From: Methanobacteriaceae archaeon
Lineage (GTDB): Archaea; Methanobacteriota; Methanobacteria; Methanobacteriales; Methanobacteriaceae
DNA length: 7,834 nt
NCBI GenBank assembly: GCA_011620845.1
Contig: WOYJ01000121.1
Span: 1-7,834 of the forward strand
Reading direction: 5' to 3'
The notes beneath the pieces are model-generated. The model searched no databases and was not told the origin of the DNA. It saw nothing but the letters and a program-made list of their open reading frames with translations. The translations under genes were made by a program, and so were the position numbers. Positions 1-5,945 of this stretch are shown here, one piece after another (position 1 is the first letter of the stretch; each line of letters begins with the position of its first letter).

Positions 1-181
1 ATCTACTTCAAAAATTTTTTTAACTAAAAAGATAATTAAAATACAAAGGAGTAGGATTAAAGCAAAAGATAGGAAAATCCAATTCCTATCAGCAAAAAAA
101 GCCTAATAAAAAGAGAATAAACATAACAATACCAATATATAACGATTTATTATCTGTTTTTTTCAATTCATTTTCATTCAA
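1..181 (-). pseudogene. Partial, frame-disrupted small membrane protein (two predicted helices)
   Basis: Not recognised as a named family. On the minus strand an open frame begins at a TTG (181-179), directly preceded by a TAA (184-182). It reads a polar N-terminus (NENELKKTDNK) and then a hydrophobic helix (YIGIVMFILFLLGFF), and stops at TGA (91-89). Just before that stop lies a run of seven T (plus-strand A run 94-100). Dropping one T restores a frame that stays open to the left edge: ADRNWIFL, then a second hydrophobic helix (LSFALILLLCILIIFLV), then KKIFEVD. Both halves are protein-like and fit one short double-helix membrane protein of at least about 60 residues. A TATA-like box at 218-228 fits a start near 181. 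I see no clear Shine-Dalgarno site. Possible explanations are a real frameshift (pseudogene), a homopolymer sequencing error, or slippage. The C-terminus lies outside the window. Confidence 0.5.
68..90. repeat. Perfect 8-bp inverted repeat (hairpin)
   Basis: GATAGGAA (68-75) and TTCCTATC (83-90) are perfect inverted copies separated by seven bases. Read on the minus strand, the stem lies three bases after the T7 run where the small membrane-protein frame breaks, and it is followed by TTTTGCTTT. It could be a terminator-like hairpin, an element that favours slippage, or coding-sequence coincidence. Confidence 0.5.
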
Positions 182-217
182 TTAAACTACTAGTTCTAAT
201 TGATAGTTATTAACAAC

Positions 218-234
218 CATATATAATACTTTCT
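218..234 (-). promoter_or_regulatory. TATA/BRE-like promoter for the leftward small membrane-protein gene
   Basis: On the minus strand AGAAAGTA (234-227) is followed by the TATA-like TTATATATGG (227-218). This matches the archaeal arrangement of a purine-rich BRE before a TATA box. Initiation about 25 bases downstream would fall near 198, leaving a leader of roughly 17 bases to the TTG at 181. Inferred from pattern and spacing only. Confidence 0.5.
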
Positions 235-302
235 ATTACAAAATTATTATTACTTAAAGATAGAAAATAAACCAGAAAGTAATAAACAAACAAATGGAAT
301 TG

Positions 303-317
303 AAAGAATATTTAAAT
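303..317 (+). promoter_or_regulatory. Candidate thiC promoter (BRE + TATA-like)
   Basis: GAAAGAATATTTAAAT combines a purine-rich stretch with a TATA-like ATTTAAAT. Initiation about 25 bases downstream would lie near 338, giving a leader of about 55 bases before the TTG start at 394. Several other AT-rich stretches nearby could serve instead, so the assignment is tentative. Confidence 0.35.
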
Positions 318-393
318 TGAGTAAAAAATAAACAAAATTTGAATATTCATTGATTTTTTCCAAATTAATTTCTCATCACTCGAGGTATAAAAA

Positions 394-1674
394 TTGACAC
401 AATTAGAACAGGCGCGTAAGGGCCAGATCACTCCGGAAATGGAGAAAGTAGCGGAAAATGAAGGTATCGAGATCCAGAAGCTGGTGAGGAGAATTTCTAA
501 GGGCATCATAGTCATCCCTAAAAATATCAACGGGAAAACCAGTCCTCTGGGGATAGGAAAGGGCTTAAGGACCAAGGTAAACGCTAATGTAGGTTCCTCA
601 TCAGAACTGGAGGATGTCTCCTGGGAAGTGGAGAAGGCCAGAATCGCAGTCAAATTCGGTTCAGATACTCTGATGGATTTATCAACAGGCCCCCACTTTA
701 AAGAGGTTAGAAAGGCCATAATGAAGGAAATCACAGTCCCCATAGGCACCGTACCCATCTATGAAGCAGCGATAGGGGCGCTCCAATTTAAAGGTGCTAT
801 CGTAAATATGGATGAAGATGATATGTTCCAGGCCATAATAAATCAGGCCAAAGAAGGTGTTGATTTTGTAACCGTCCACTGCGGTGTAACCCAGGACACG
901 GTGGAGAAGGTTAAAAACTCTGACAGGATTATGGGCATCGTCAGCAGGGGAGGGGCTTTCACCGCGGCTTGGATACTTAAAAACCAGGAAGAAAATCCTT
1001 TATACAAAAATTATGATTATCTACTGGAAATTGCCCGGGAATACGATGTTACGTTAAGTTTAGGAGATGGCCTCAGACCAGGATGCACCCATGACTCTAC
1101 AGATATTCCCCAGTTAAGTGAACTCAGGATCCTGGGTAAACTGGTTGAAAGAGCCAGAGAAAAGGGTGTTCAGGTCATGGTTGAAGGCCCGGGGCATGTT
1201 CCTTTACACCAGATTGAAAAAAACATTCAAATTCAAAAGAAAGTCTGCAAAGGAGCTCCATTTTATGTTTTAGGGCCGTTGGTAACTGATATTGCACCGG
1301 GGTATGATCATATCACAGCTGCTATAGGCGGGGCCCTAGCAGCAGGTGCAGGTGCGGATTATCTCTGTTACGTTACACCGGCTGAACATCTCTCCATACC
1401 CGACGAAGAAGATGTTAAAGAAGGAGTAATCGCATCCAAAATAGCGGCGCAGGCAGCGGATATTTCAAAAGGCATTGGAAGTGCTTGGTATGCTGAAAAT
1501 AAAATGGCTCACGCTCGTAAAGCATTTAACTGGGATTTACAATTCGATCTGGCCTTAGATCATGAAAAACCTAGAAAATACCGGGAGAGAAGACCCAGCC
1601 CAAAAGAAGACATGTGCACCATGTGTGGGGAGTTCTGTGCTATTAAATTGGTTAGGGATAATATTAAAAAATAA
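394..1674 (+). CDS. thiC: Phosphomethylpyrimidine synthase (ThiC)
   Basis: Radical-SAM enzyme that rearranges 5-aminoimidazole ribotide into HMP phosphate, the pyrimidine half of thiamine; it acts in the cytoplasm. The 426-residue product is collinear with ThiC: LGDGLRPGCTHDSTD (residues 223-237), MVEGPGHVPLHQ (262-273) and YVTPAEHL (326-333). H268 and H332 lie where the family's metal-binding histidines are expected. The C-terminal cluster motif is C408-TM-C411-GEF-C415. That is CX2CX3C, one residue shorter than the CX2CX4C of E. coli-type ThiC; from memory, short anaerobe and archaeal forms share this. The product lacks the long N-terminal domain of proteobacterial ThiC. The TTG start at 394 is supported by GAGGT (382-386) seven bases upstream and by a family-like N-terminus (MTQLEQARKG). 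Methanogens often carry two ThiC paralogues, and I cannot say which this is. It appears monocistronic: no other thiamine gene is adjacent. Confidence 0.95.
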   Translation: MTQLEQARKGQITPEMEKVAENEGIEIQKLVRRISKGIIVIPKNINGKTSPLGIGKGLRTKVNANVGSSSELEDVSWEVEKARIAVKFGSDTLMDLSTGPHFKEVRKAIMKEITVPIGTVPIYEAAIGALQFKGAIVNMDEDDMFQAIINQAKEGVDFVTVHCGVTQDTVEKVKNSDRIMGIVSRGGAFTAAWILKNQEENPLYKNYDYLLEIAREYDVTLSLGDGLRPGCTHDSTDIPQLSELRILGKLVERAREKGVQVMVEGPGHVPLHQIEKNIQIQKKVCKGAPFYVLGPLVTDIAPGYDHITAAIGGALAAGAGADYLCYVTPAEHLSIPDEEDVKEGVIASKIAAQAADISKGIGSAWYAENKMAHARKAFNWDLQFDLALDHEKPRKYRERRPSPKEDMCTMCGEFCAIKLVRDNIKK

Positions 1675-1690
1675 TATCACGGGATTTAAC

Positions 1691-1716
1691 TTGTTTTTCA
1701 TTCACAGTCCTTTTTC
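1691..1716 (+). terminator. T-rich probable transcription end after thiC
   Basis: Two T5 tracts (1694-1698 and 1711-1715) lie 20-40 bases past the thiC stop, with no clear hairpin. Archaeal RNA polymerase commonly terminates on such T tracts. The call rests on composition and position only. Confidence 0.3.
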
Positions 1717-1753
1717 TGCACTTTAAAATAAGTAATTCCCTGAAAATTATTAA

Positions 1754-1771
1754 TAAAAGGATTTACATATA
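1754..1771 (+). promoter_or_regulatory. Candidate promoter of the glutaredoxin-reductase operon
   Basis: A purine-rich AAAAGG (1755-1760) precedes the TATA-like ATTTACATATA (1761-1771). Initiation near 1795 would give a leader of roughly 50 bases ending in the strong GGAGGTG ribosome binding site (1834-1840). The AT-rich stretch around 1785-1794 is an alternative. Confidence 0.4.
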
Positions 1772-1847
1772 CTAGAGTGAAAAAATTTTTAAAGAAAAAA
1801 TTAAACCACAAAATTCTGTTAAAAAAAATTAAGGGAGGTGTATTTCC

Positions 1848-2126
1848 ATGCCAATGGAACATGTAGATGGTGAAGATAAGGGTAAAATAGTTCTTTTTGC
1901 TTTAAGCACCTGTCAATGGTGCAGGAAGACCAGATTACTCCTGGAAGAGTTGAAAGTGGACTTCAGTTATATCTACGTCGATCTTTTAGAGGGTGAAGAA
2001 CGCAGTGAAATTATTGAAGAGGTTAAAAAGTATAACCCCCAATTGTCCTTCCCTACTCTGGTACTGGATGATGGAGACGTCATCGTAGGATTCAATGAGG
2101 AAGGAATCAGGGAGGCACTGGCATGA
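1848..2126 (+). CDS. Glutaredoxin/NrdH-like dithiol redoxin
   Basis: A 92-residue thioredoxin-fold dithiol carrier, probably cytoplasmic. The active site is C22-Q-W-C25 in the context FALSTCQWCRKTRLLLEE, followed by the typical Grx second strand (FSYIYVDLLEG) and the cis-proline loop SFPTLV (P69). Near the C-terminus it has VIVGFNEEGI, whose GF is reminiscent of the NrdH glutaredoxin-like branch. The ATG start follows GGAGGTG (1834-1840) by seven bases. The stop overlaps the next gene's ATG (ATGA), so the two are very likely co-transcribed and translationally coupled. That neighbour is a ferredoxin:disulfide reductase, so the inferred role is to receive electrons from it and reduce target disulfides. 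A comparable FDR-NrdH pair feeding anaerobic ribonucleotide reductase is, from memory, known in Methanosarcina. The target here is unknown. Confidence 0.85.
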   Translation: MPMEHVDGEDKGKIVLFALSTCQWCRKTRLLLEELKVDFSYIYVDLLEGEERSEIIEEVKKYNPQLSFPTLVLDDGDVIVGFNEEGIREALA

Positions 2127-2638
2127 GCCAGACGGATGATGCCCGGGTTGATGAATTCTATGAGAGATTAAAAGAACAAGTGGAGGAGGCGGGTTATCAT
2201 CTCAATTCGGATGTGGAATTCACCAAAGCCCTCCTTGAATCTATACTGGTAAATGAAGACCGTTACGGCTATGGAGCTTGTCCCTGTAGACTGGCTTCTG
2301 GAATTAAAGAGGAAGACTTGGATATCATATGTCCCTGCTACTACCGTGACCCTGATCTGGAAGAGTACGATGCCTGTTACTGTGGCTTATATGTCTCAGG
2401 TGACATTCTAAGTGGTGAAAAACAGTTAACAGCCATACCAGAGAGAAGGCCAGCGCCTGATGAGAGAATTGTGCGTAGTGAGGATGAAACAGGGACCCTT
2501 GGTCTGGAAAGTATATCCAATCTTCCCCTTCCTGTCTGGAGATGTGGTGTCTGCGGTTATCTTTGCGCCCGGGAAGGCCCGCCTGAAATTTGTCCCATTT
2601 GTAAGGTTGGTAAGGAAAGATTTGAAAGGTTTATATAG
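2123..2638 (+). CDS. Ferredoxin:disulfide (thioredoxin) reductase catalytic subunit with C-terminal rubredoxin domain
   Basis: A 171-residue fusion. Residues 1-110 match the catalytic (beta) subunit of ferredoxin:thioredoxin reductase, which uses a [4Fe-4S] cluster next to a redox-active disulfide. Its three motifs are C53-P-C55, C70-P-C72 and C85-Y-C87. By analogy with the Synechocystis enzyme, C53, C70, C72 and C85 would bind the cluster and C55/C87 would be the active disulfide. Spacing is CPCX14CPCX12CYC, against CPCX16CPCX8CHC in plant and cyanobacterial FTR, and Tyr replaces the active-site His. Residues 139-171 form a rubredoxin-like iron knuckle pair (C141GVC144, C157PIC160), a fusion known in methanogen FDRs. 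No FTR alpha subunit is nearby. The ATG lies seven bases after GGAGG (2111-2115) and overlaps the redoxin stop by four bases. Likely role: pass electrons from ferredoxin to the upstream redoxin. Confidence 0.88.
   Translation: MSQTDDARVDEFYERLKEQVEEAGYHLNSDVEFTKALLESILVNEDRYGYGACPCRLASGIKEEDLDIICPCYYRDPDLEEYDACYCGLYVSGDILSGEKQLTAIPERRPAPDERIVRSEDETGTLGLESISNLPLPVWRCGVCGYLCAREGPPEICPICKVGKERFERFI
2621..2638 (+). promoter_or_regulatory. TATA/BRE promoter of the ligase gene, overlapping the upstream stop codon
   Basis: TTTGAAAGG followed by TTTATATAG (2630-2638) is close to the archaeal BRE/TATA consensus and spans the last codons and TAG stop of the reductase gene. Initiation near 2660 would give a leader of about 65 bases to the ligase ATG. 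A second, weaker candidate is AATATTTAT (2682-2690), which would place the start near 2710. Confidence 0.5.
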
Positions 2639-2726
2639 AAATACTAGTTTAATTCTATTTTTTAAAATACAGGGAAATACCAATATTTATTTGATTTCGT
2701 TTGTCCAGAGGTTTTGGAGAATAGTG

Positions 2727-4424
2727 ATGTCTGAAGAAGCAAAAAGCCCCATGAAGTATGAAGAGCTGGTGAAATTATACGAGGCTATGGATTCCACCAC
2801 TAAGAGACTGGAAAAAACCGCTATTTTAGCGGAATTCCTGGAGATGGTGGGTGAAAAGGACCCGGAAAATTTGCCAGTGGTTACTTTACTGTCACTGGGC
2901 CGTATATTCCCCACCTGGAGTGAGGAAGAGTTAGGAATAGGGTCTAAACTTCTCATGAAAGCCATTTCCCTGGTGGTAGGTGTGACACCGGAGGAGGTGG
3001 AGGATCAAATCAGGGACAGCGGGGATATAGGAACGGCATCAGAAGAGCTTTTCCAGCGTAAAGTACAATCCACGCTTTTTATGAGATCCCTGTCCATCGA
3101 TAAGATCCACCAAAACCTGGTGAAAATCGCAGATATCAGTGGAGGAAGGTCGCAGTACAAAAAATTAGAGATACTGAGGGAACTTTTATCATCAGCATCG
3201 CCACAGGAAGCGAAATACCTTACACGTACAGTACTAGAGGAACTACGGGTGGGGGTGGGAGAAGGAACCCTTAAAGATGCCATCTCCACGGCGTTTAATG
3301 TGCCTAAAGAGACGGTGGAAAGGGCTCATATGTTAACCAATGATCTGGGACTGGTGGCAAAAGTGGCCAGAGACGAGGGGGAAGAAGGACTTAAAAAACT
3401 TACACTCAAACCAGGCAAACCAGTAAAACCCATGCTCGCCCAGTTATCCCCGGATTATCAGGTCACCATCAGGGAGATGGGATACGCTCTCTGTGAGACC
3501 AAATATGATGGTGTCCGGGTCCAGATCCACCGGGAAAATGATGAAATAAATATATTCACCAGAAGACTGGAAAACATCAGTCTTGCTGTTCCGGAAATCA
3601 CCGAATATATTAAAAAAGCCATTAAACCATCTGATTTCATTGTTGAAGGGGAAATAATAGTTACCAAGGAAGGGAAGCCCATATCCTTCCAGTATATGTT
3701 GCAGAGAGTCCGAAGGAAATACGAGATAGACAGGTTGAGGGAGGAGATTCCCCTTACACTGTACCTTTTCGATGTTCTTTATTATAAAGAACCCACCCTG
3801 GATAAACCTTTAAAGGACAGGAGAAAATTACTGGAAGAAATAGTAGAAGTCATCCCGGGTAAGCTTGAGTTAAGTAAACAGGTTAAAGTCACACCTGAAA
3901 CAGCAGATTTAGCCTTGAATCTGTTCAATGAATCTATTGATGAAGGTCATGAGGGGGTCATGTTAAAGGATCCAAACGCACCCTATACTCCCGGTCTCAG
4001 GGGTAAGAAGATGTTGAAGTGGAAGGCCACACCGGAAACCCTGGATCTGGTGGTGGTGGGTGGAACCTACGGTAAAGGGAGAAGAGCTCATGTGATTGGT
4101 TCGTTCCTCCTGGCTTTACAGGATGAAAACAAGGAACTCAAAACACTGGCCCATGTGGCCACTGGCCTGGATGATAAGACACTCCAGGAGTTGAATGAAA
4201 TGTCCGAGCCACTAATAACCCGTAAAGTTGGCCAGAAGGTGGAGATGGTGCCGTCCATCATCATGGAGGTTGCCTTCAGTGAGATAGTTAAAAGCCCGGA
4301 ATACGAGAGCGGCTACTCTTTAAGGTTCCCGGTGGTTAAAAGAATCAGGACAGACATCAGTATTGATGATATCGACACTGTGGAACGTGTGGAGTCCATG
4401 TATGCCACTATGAAGCTTATTTAG
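2727..4424 (+). CDS. lig: ATP-dependent DNA ligase (archaeal/eukaryal type I)
   Basis: Seals nicks in DNA during replication (Okazaki fragments) and repair, using ATP to adenylate its lysine. From ATG 2727 the product has 565 residues, in line with the family's roughly 560. Residues 1 to about 220 form the helical DNA-binding domain. The adenylation domain carries motif I ETKYDGVRVQIHR with nucleophile K259, motif III VEGE (306-309), LYLFDVLYY (D349), motif IV EGVMLK (409-414), and motif V MLKWKA with K431/K433. The C-terminal OB domain ends with the motif VI region LRFPVVKRIRTD (532-543). The start is supported by GGAGA (2716-2720) six bases upstream. A longer frame exists back to 2460 but lies inside the reductase gene in another frame. 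ATG 2751 (MKYEELV) is a weaker alternative start without an SD site. Confidence 0.95.
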   Translation: MSEEAKSPMKYEELVKLYEAMDSTTKRLEKTAILAEFLEMVGEKDPENLPVVTLLSLGRIFPTWSEEELGIGSKLLMKAISLVVGVTPEEVEDQIRDSGDIGTASEELFQRKVQSTLFMRSLSIDKIHQNLVKIADISGGRSQYKKLEILRELLSSASPQEAKYLTRTVLEELRVGVGEGTLKDAISTAFNVPKETVERAHMLTNDLGLVAKVARDEGEEGLKKLTLKPGKPVKPMLAQLSPDYQVTIREMGYALCETKYDGVRVQIHRENDEINIFTRRLENISLAVPEITEYIKKAIKPSDFIVEGEIIVTKEGKPISFQYMLQRVRRKYEIDRLREEIPLTLYLFDVLYYKEPTLDKPLKDRRKLLEEIVEVIPGKLELSKQVKVTPETADLALNLFNESIDEGHEGVMLKDPNAPYTPGLRGKKMLKWKATPETLDLVVVGGTYGKGRRAHVIGSFLLALQDENKELKTLAHVATGLDDKTLQELNEMSEPLITRKVGQKVEMVPSIIMEVAFSEIVKSPEYESGYSLRFPVVKRIRTDISIDDIDTVERVESMYATMKLI

Positions 4425-4429
4425 ATCTG

Positions 4430-4475
4430 TTTTTTTACTCGTTTGTTGAAGTAAAGGTTAAATAATACTTTTTTT
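4430..4475 (+). terminator. T-tract terminator region after the ligase gene
   Basis: A T7 tract (4430-4436) begins six bases past the ligase TAG, and a second T tract lies at about 4469-4475. No strong hairpin is evident, which fits T-tract-dependent archaeal termination. The second tract also overlaps the presumed promoter of the next gene. Confidence 0.4.
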
Positions 4476-4480
4476 ATATT
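4464..4480 (+). promoter_or_regulatory. Candidate promoter of the OB-fold gene
   Basis: TTTTTATATT (4471-4480) is a TATA-like stretch. Initiation about 25 bases downstream, near 4500-4505, would leave a short leader containing GTGAT (4510-4514), a plausible match to the 16S anti-Shine-Dalgarno. The BRE position is not purine-rich, so confidence is limited. Confidence 0.35.
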
Positions 4481-4517
4481 ATTTAATACACTTGAAATAG
4501 ATGTCTCACGTGATGGT

Positions 4518-4910
4518 ATGGAAGATAGTTTTATCTTTAAAATAGCGTTAGCTATGTCAATTGTGGGCCTGGTAGGTATGATGTTCTCTGTTAACATGAT
4601 AACCGCCCGGGAAGTTAAGATCAACGAGATTAACCGTGGAATGCTGGATGAAGATGTAACTCTGCAAGGATTGGTGCAGGATGTTAAGAAATCCTCCCGG
4701 AGCAACACCTATTTTCTGGATATAATGGATGGAACCGGTAAAATATCAGTGATAGTCTTTGAAAGCAGTGCAGTTGATCTAGAAAAGACCAATCAGAGCA
4801 TTTACAGCCTGAATAATAAGAGAGTGAAAGTCACCGGTAAAATAAGTGAATACCAGGGGAAGATGGAACTGATTCTCAAGGATGGTGCTTCCCTTGAAGT
4901 ACAAGGATAA
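4518..4910 (+). CDS. Small membrane-anchored OB-fold protein
   Basis: A 130-residue protein. Residues 6-29 (FKIALAMSIVGLVGMMFSVNMI) form one hydrophobic segment, probably an uncleaved signal anchor since no cleavage motif stands out. Residues 33-128 look like a single OB-fold of the nucleic-acid-binding (tRNA-anticodon/RPA-like) type: VTLQGLVQDV, then TYFLDIMDGTGKISVIVFE, then RVKVTGKISEYQGKMELILK. OB-folds bind nucleic acids or sugars, but no binding specificity can be read here. The anchor suggests a membrane-tethered domain; its side is uncertain because the charges flanking the helix are balanced. The ATG is preceded closely by GTGAT (4510-4514). It lies 93 bases after the DNA ligase on the same strand but seems to have its own promoter, so a functional link to the ligase is only suggestive. 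Its 3' end faces the flippase-like gene. Confidence 0.8.
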   Translation: MEDSFIFKIALAMSIVGLVGMMFSVNMITAREVKINEINRGMLDEDVTLQGLVQDVKKSSRSNTYFLDIMDGTGKISVIVFESSAVDLEKTNQSIYSLNNKRVKVTGKISEYQGKMELILKDGASLEVQG

Positions 4911-4943
4911 GCTGTTCACATCAAAATTTAAATATTAAGTTCA

Positions 4944-5945
4944 TTATTTCTCTGGAGACAGGCTAATGGTATACTTTTTAATTTCATCCAGAATATCCCG
5001 GGCGTAATAGGTTGAGAAGATTATGCCCAGCACGTTTACCAGCCAGAAGGAAACCAGCCGATCAACCAGGGCGATACTACCGGCCAGGGCACTGGACACA
5101 CCGAAGAGTACGAATAATCCAGTTAAAGAAATTTCAATGGAACCAATTCCACCGGGAAGGGCACTGAGTACCCCAATTACATTGGCCAGGAGGAAAATAA
5201 TGATTATCGCCATGAAATCCATTTGAAGGTTGAAGGCGTAGAATACGGTGTAAAGCCGGACACATTCCAGTAACCAGGACATCAAAGATAATATAAATAC
5301 AAATGATAGGTTTTTCAGGTTGGAGAAGGACTGGGCATAGTTTATAATCCCCTCCAGTCCGGTGGTAAGCCTGTCGTAAAGGTTATCCAGTACTTCCTCT
5401 TTTATGGGCAGTTTGCTGATTATGGGATGTATCTCACTGTATAACCATACTCCACTGCCCTCCCTCCAGTTAATCAGATAAACTATGAAAGTCACCCCTA
5501 AGGATAATAAACCGCCGATTATGGCGATGAAACGTATTTTAGGCAGGAATAATCCGGCGACAATTAGAAGAGATCCGGCTATGGCCAGGTCAAAGAATCT
5601 CTCAGTTAGACCGGCGGACATACCTTCAGATAGACTTATTTTATTTAATTTTTTACCGGCCACTGCGGTCAGTACTTCACCAGCACTTTTCATGGGGCTG
5701 AAGTTCCCGGCGAAGATTCCAATGGTTTTAACCACGAAGTTATTTTTAAATTCAGTGGTCTGGTTGATGATGAAACCCCACCGGAGAGACCTGATAAATA
5801 CCACCACGATATGTATAACAGCTGCAAGTAAAATAAACCACCAATCAGCAGTTTCAAGGGCAGTTATGATATTGGATGGCCCAATCCATAATATCAACAA
5901 TACTACCAGGAGCATGCTGAATAAAAGCACGATAAACTGCTTCAA
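4944..5945 (-). CDS. Flippase-like polytopic membrane protein (UPF0104 / LPG-synthase TM family)
   Basis: A 333-residue membrane protein with about seven or eight hydrophobic segments (near residues 3-22, 36-54, 117-135, 138-158, 213-236, 241-262, 272-292 and 297-315). Family signatures are visible: GEVLTA (89-94), GLTERFFDL (112-120), SALPGGIGSIE (261-271) and DRLVSFW (295-301). The family includes the MprF flippase half and many archaeal proteins found beside GT2 glycosyltransferases. The inferred role is moving a lipid-linked sugar or lipid across the cytoplasmic membrane; the substrate is unknown. The start is a TTG (5945-5943), supported by GGGAGG (plus-strand CCTCCC at 5954-5959) eight bases upstream. 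It overlaps the stop of the upstream GT2 gene as TTGA, implying translational coupling. It is convergent with the OB-fold gene, with a 33-base gap. Confidence 0.85.
   Translation of the reverse strand: MKQFIVLLFSMLLVVLLILWIGPSNIITALETADWWFILLAAVIHIVVVFIRSLRWGFIINQTTEFKNNFVVKTIGIFAGNFSPMKSAGEVLTAVAGKKLNKISLSEGMSAGLTERFFDLAIAGSLLIVAGLFLPKIRFIAIIGGLLSLGVTFIVYLINWREGSGVWLYSEIHPIISKLPIKEEVLDNLYDRLTTGLEGIINYAQSFSNLKNLSFVFILSLMSWLLECVRLYTVFYAFNLQMDFMAIIIIFLLANVIGVLSALPGGIGSIEISLTGLFVLFGVSSALAGSIALVDRLVSFWLVNVLGIIFSTYYARDILDEIKKYTISLSPEK

Larger units (their letters stand above)
182..393. other. AT-rich divergent intergenic region upstream of thiC
   Basis: This spacer separates the leftward small membrane gene from thiC and has stop codons in all frames. 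It contains an 8-base inverted pair, TACTTTCT (227-234) and AGAAAGTA (274-281), and probably the promoters of both flanking genes. I looked for a TPP riboswitch (THI box with a CTGAGA-type core) and saw none. Confidence 0.6.

Noticed and set aside
182..393. TPP riboswitch in front of thiC
   Set aside because: No THI-box core or paired arms visible; the region is plain AT-rich sequence.
312..879. Antisense open frames opposite thiC
   Set aside because: They are shadows of the thiC coding strand, with no family resemblance and no ribosome binding site.
2460..2726. Long N-terminal extension of the DNA ligase frame
   Set aside because: This part overlaps the reductase gene in another frame. It does not look like ligase sequence, and the ATG at 2727 has a good SD site and gives the family's usual length.
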